Assembly: GCF_003254395.2 (NCBI RefSeq)
Contig: NC_037648.1
Span: forward strand, 13,640,330-13,704,329
Length of the DNA stretch: 64,000 nucleotides
From: Apis mellifera
Lineage: Eukaryota > Arthropoda > Insecta > Hymenoptera > Apidae
Direction of reading: 5' to 3'
A program made the position numbers and the translations under genes. Below, one piece after another: positions 62,895 to 64,000 of this stretch. Every line of letters begins with the position of its first letter. Positions within the stretch are counted from its first letter, which is position 1. The notes under the pieces are model-generated. The model ran no database searches and was not told the DNA's origin. It saw nothing but the letters and a program-made list of their open reading frames with translations.

Positions 62895-64000
62895 ATCGGT
62901 GAACGATCACAATCGATCTTAAATATTTATTCGACAAACAATTGTTGCTCTCGATCTTAATTAAGTCGATCTCGAATTTTTTTATTTCTATTTTTTTCTC
63001 TTAATATCTTAATATTAATCTTAAGTCGATTTCGAATTTTTTTTTTATTTTTTTATTTCTATTTTTTTCTCTTAATATCTTAATATTAATCTTAAGTCGA
63101 TTTCGAATTTTTTTTTTAATTTTTTATTTCTATTTTTTTCTCTTAATATCTTAATATTAATCGTAAATATTTATTCGATGAACAATTATTACTCTCGGTC
63201 TCGAATTTTTTTATTTTTTTCTCTTCCGTTTTAATCGAAAAATCGGAATCGATCTTAAATATTTATTCGATAAACAATTATTGCTCTCGATCTCGAATTT
63301 TTTTATTTTTTTATTTTTCGTTTTAATCGAAAAATCGGTGAATCACAATCGATCTTAAATATTTATTCGATAAATAATTATTGCTCTCGATCTCGAATTT
63401 TTTTATTTTTTTATTTTTCGTTTTAATCGAAAGATCGATGAACGATCACAATCGATCTTAAATTCGACAAACAATTATTGCTCTCAAATTTTTTGATCTT
63501 GAATTTTTTTATTTTTTTATTTTTATTTTTTTCTCTTCCGTTTTAATCGAAAAATCGGAATCGATCTTAAATATTTATTCGATAAACAATTATTGCTCTC
63601 GATCTCGAATTTTTTTATTTTTTTATTTTTATTTTTTTTTCTCTTCCATTTTAATCGAAAAATCGGTGAACGATCACAATCGATCTTAATATTTAATAAT
63701 TAATATTTATTCGATAAATAATTATTGCTCTCAATCTTAATTAAATCGATCTAGAATTTTTTTTTATTTTTATTTTTTTCTTTTCCGTTTTAATCGAAAA
63801 ATCGGTGATCACAATCTTAAATATTTATTCGACAAACAATTATTGCTCGCAATTTTAATCTCGAATTTTTTATTTTTTTATTTTTATTTTTTTCTCTTCG
63901 TTTTAATCGAAAAATCGGTGAACGATCACAATCGATCTTAATATTTAATAATTAATATTTATTCGATAAATAATTATTGCTCTCAATCTTAATTAAATCT
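62895..64000. repeat. AT-rich minisatellite with mixed periods, continuing past the window
   Basis: About eight degenerate copies of a unit of roughly 100-128 bases, each with a form of aatcgatcttaaatatttat, an attattgctctcgatctcga-like block, a T-rich run and ttttaatcgaaaaatcggtg. At 62970-63150 there is an inner array of period about 67 (ctcttaatatcttaatatta repeated three times). Units from about 63550 onward are longer than those before. Confidence 0.9.

Noticed and set aside
1..64000. CRISPR array, phage, operon or bacterial mobile element
   Set aside because: Spliced eukaryotic genes throughout; no such structure was seen. No transposase or reverse-transcriptase frame was recognised either.

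Overview
The window is a piece of insect nuclear genome. It is AT-rich, has short multi-exon genes with many introns of about 60-100 bases, carries simple-sequence repeats, and encodes insect-type proteins (vrille, calypso, an integrin beta, a chitin-binding protein). A hymenopteran, most likely a honey bee (Apis), fits best; this is inferred from style, not from a database match. All gene models below were built by hand from splice signals, reading-frame continuity and recognised families.

Layout. 1-2246 (-): DLAT, the E2 core of pyruvate dehydrogenase, with its C-terminus cut by the window edge. 2829-3587 (+): a small MORN-repeat protein. 3608-7015 (-): a complete 787-residue integrin beta subunit, convergent with the MORN gene, stops 20 bases apart. 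9511-16753 (-): SDR1, a short-chain dehydrogenase whose first exon is continuous with a duplicated DLAT lipoyl-domain exon. 17390-19180: decayed copies of the MORN and integrin genes. 21061-28435 (-): SDR2, paralogue of SDR1. 28436-37457: long AT-rich spacer with a few weak candidate elements. 37458-38870 (+): SDR3, a third paralogue. 39072-40740 (-): CHID1. 41326-45664 (+): calypso/BAP1, with a chitin-binding protein gene (43016-44470, -) nested in its fourth intron. 50625-51992 (-): vrille, the bZIP clock repressor, in a GC-rich island. 52013-64000: non-coding DNA upstream of vrille, dense in CACGTG E-boxes, ending in a tandem repeat.

The main event is an old direct tandem duplication. Roughly 1130-15900 (DLAT exons 3 to 1, MORN, integrin, SDR) is repeated at roughly 15900-28440. 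The breakpoint fused the 5' part of DLAT (presequence, lipoyl domain, linker) to the start of SDR1. The MORN and integrin copies have rotted, but the fused DLAT-SDR1 reading frame is open through nine exons with all splice sites and phases intact (477 codons). The lipoyl lysine is lost and the start codon is new. This looks like a chimeric gene that may send a normally membrane-anchored SDR to mitochondria.

The right-hand part is ordinary conserved insect gene content: CHID1 and calypso are divergent from a 585-base promoter, SDR3 and CHID1 are convergent, and vrille sits next to E-boxes of the kind CLK/CYC uses.
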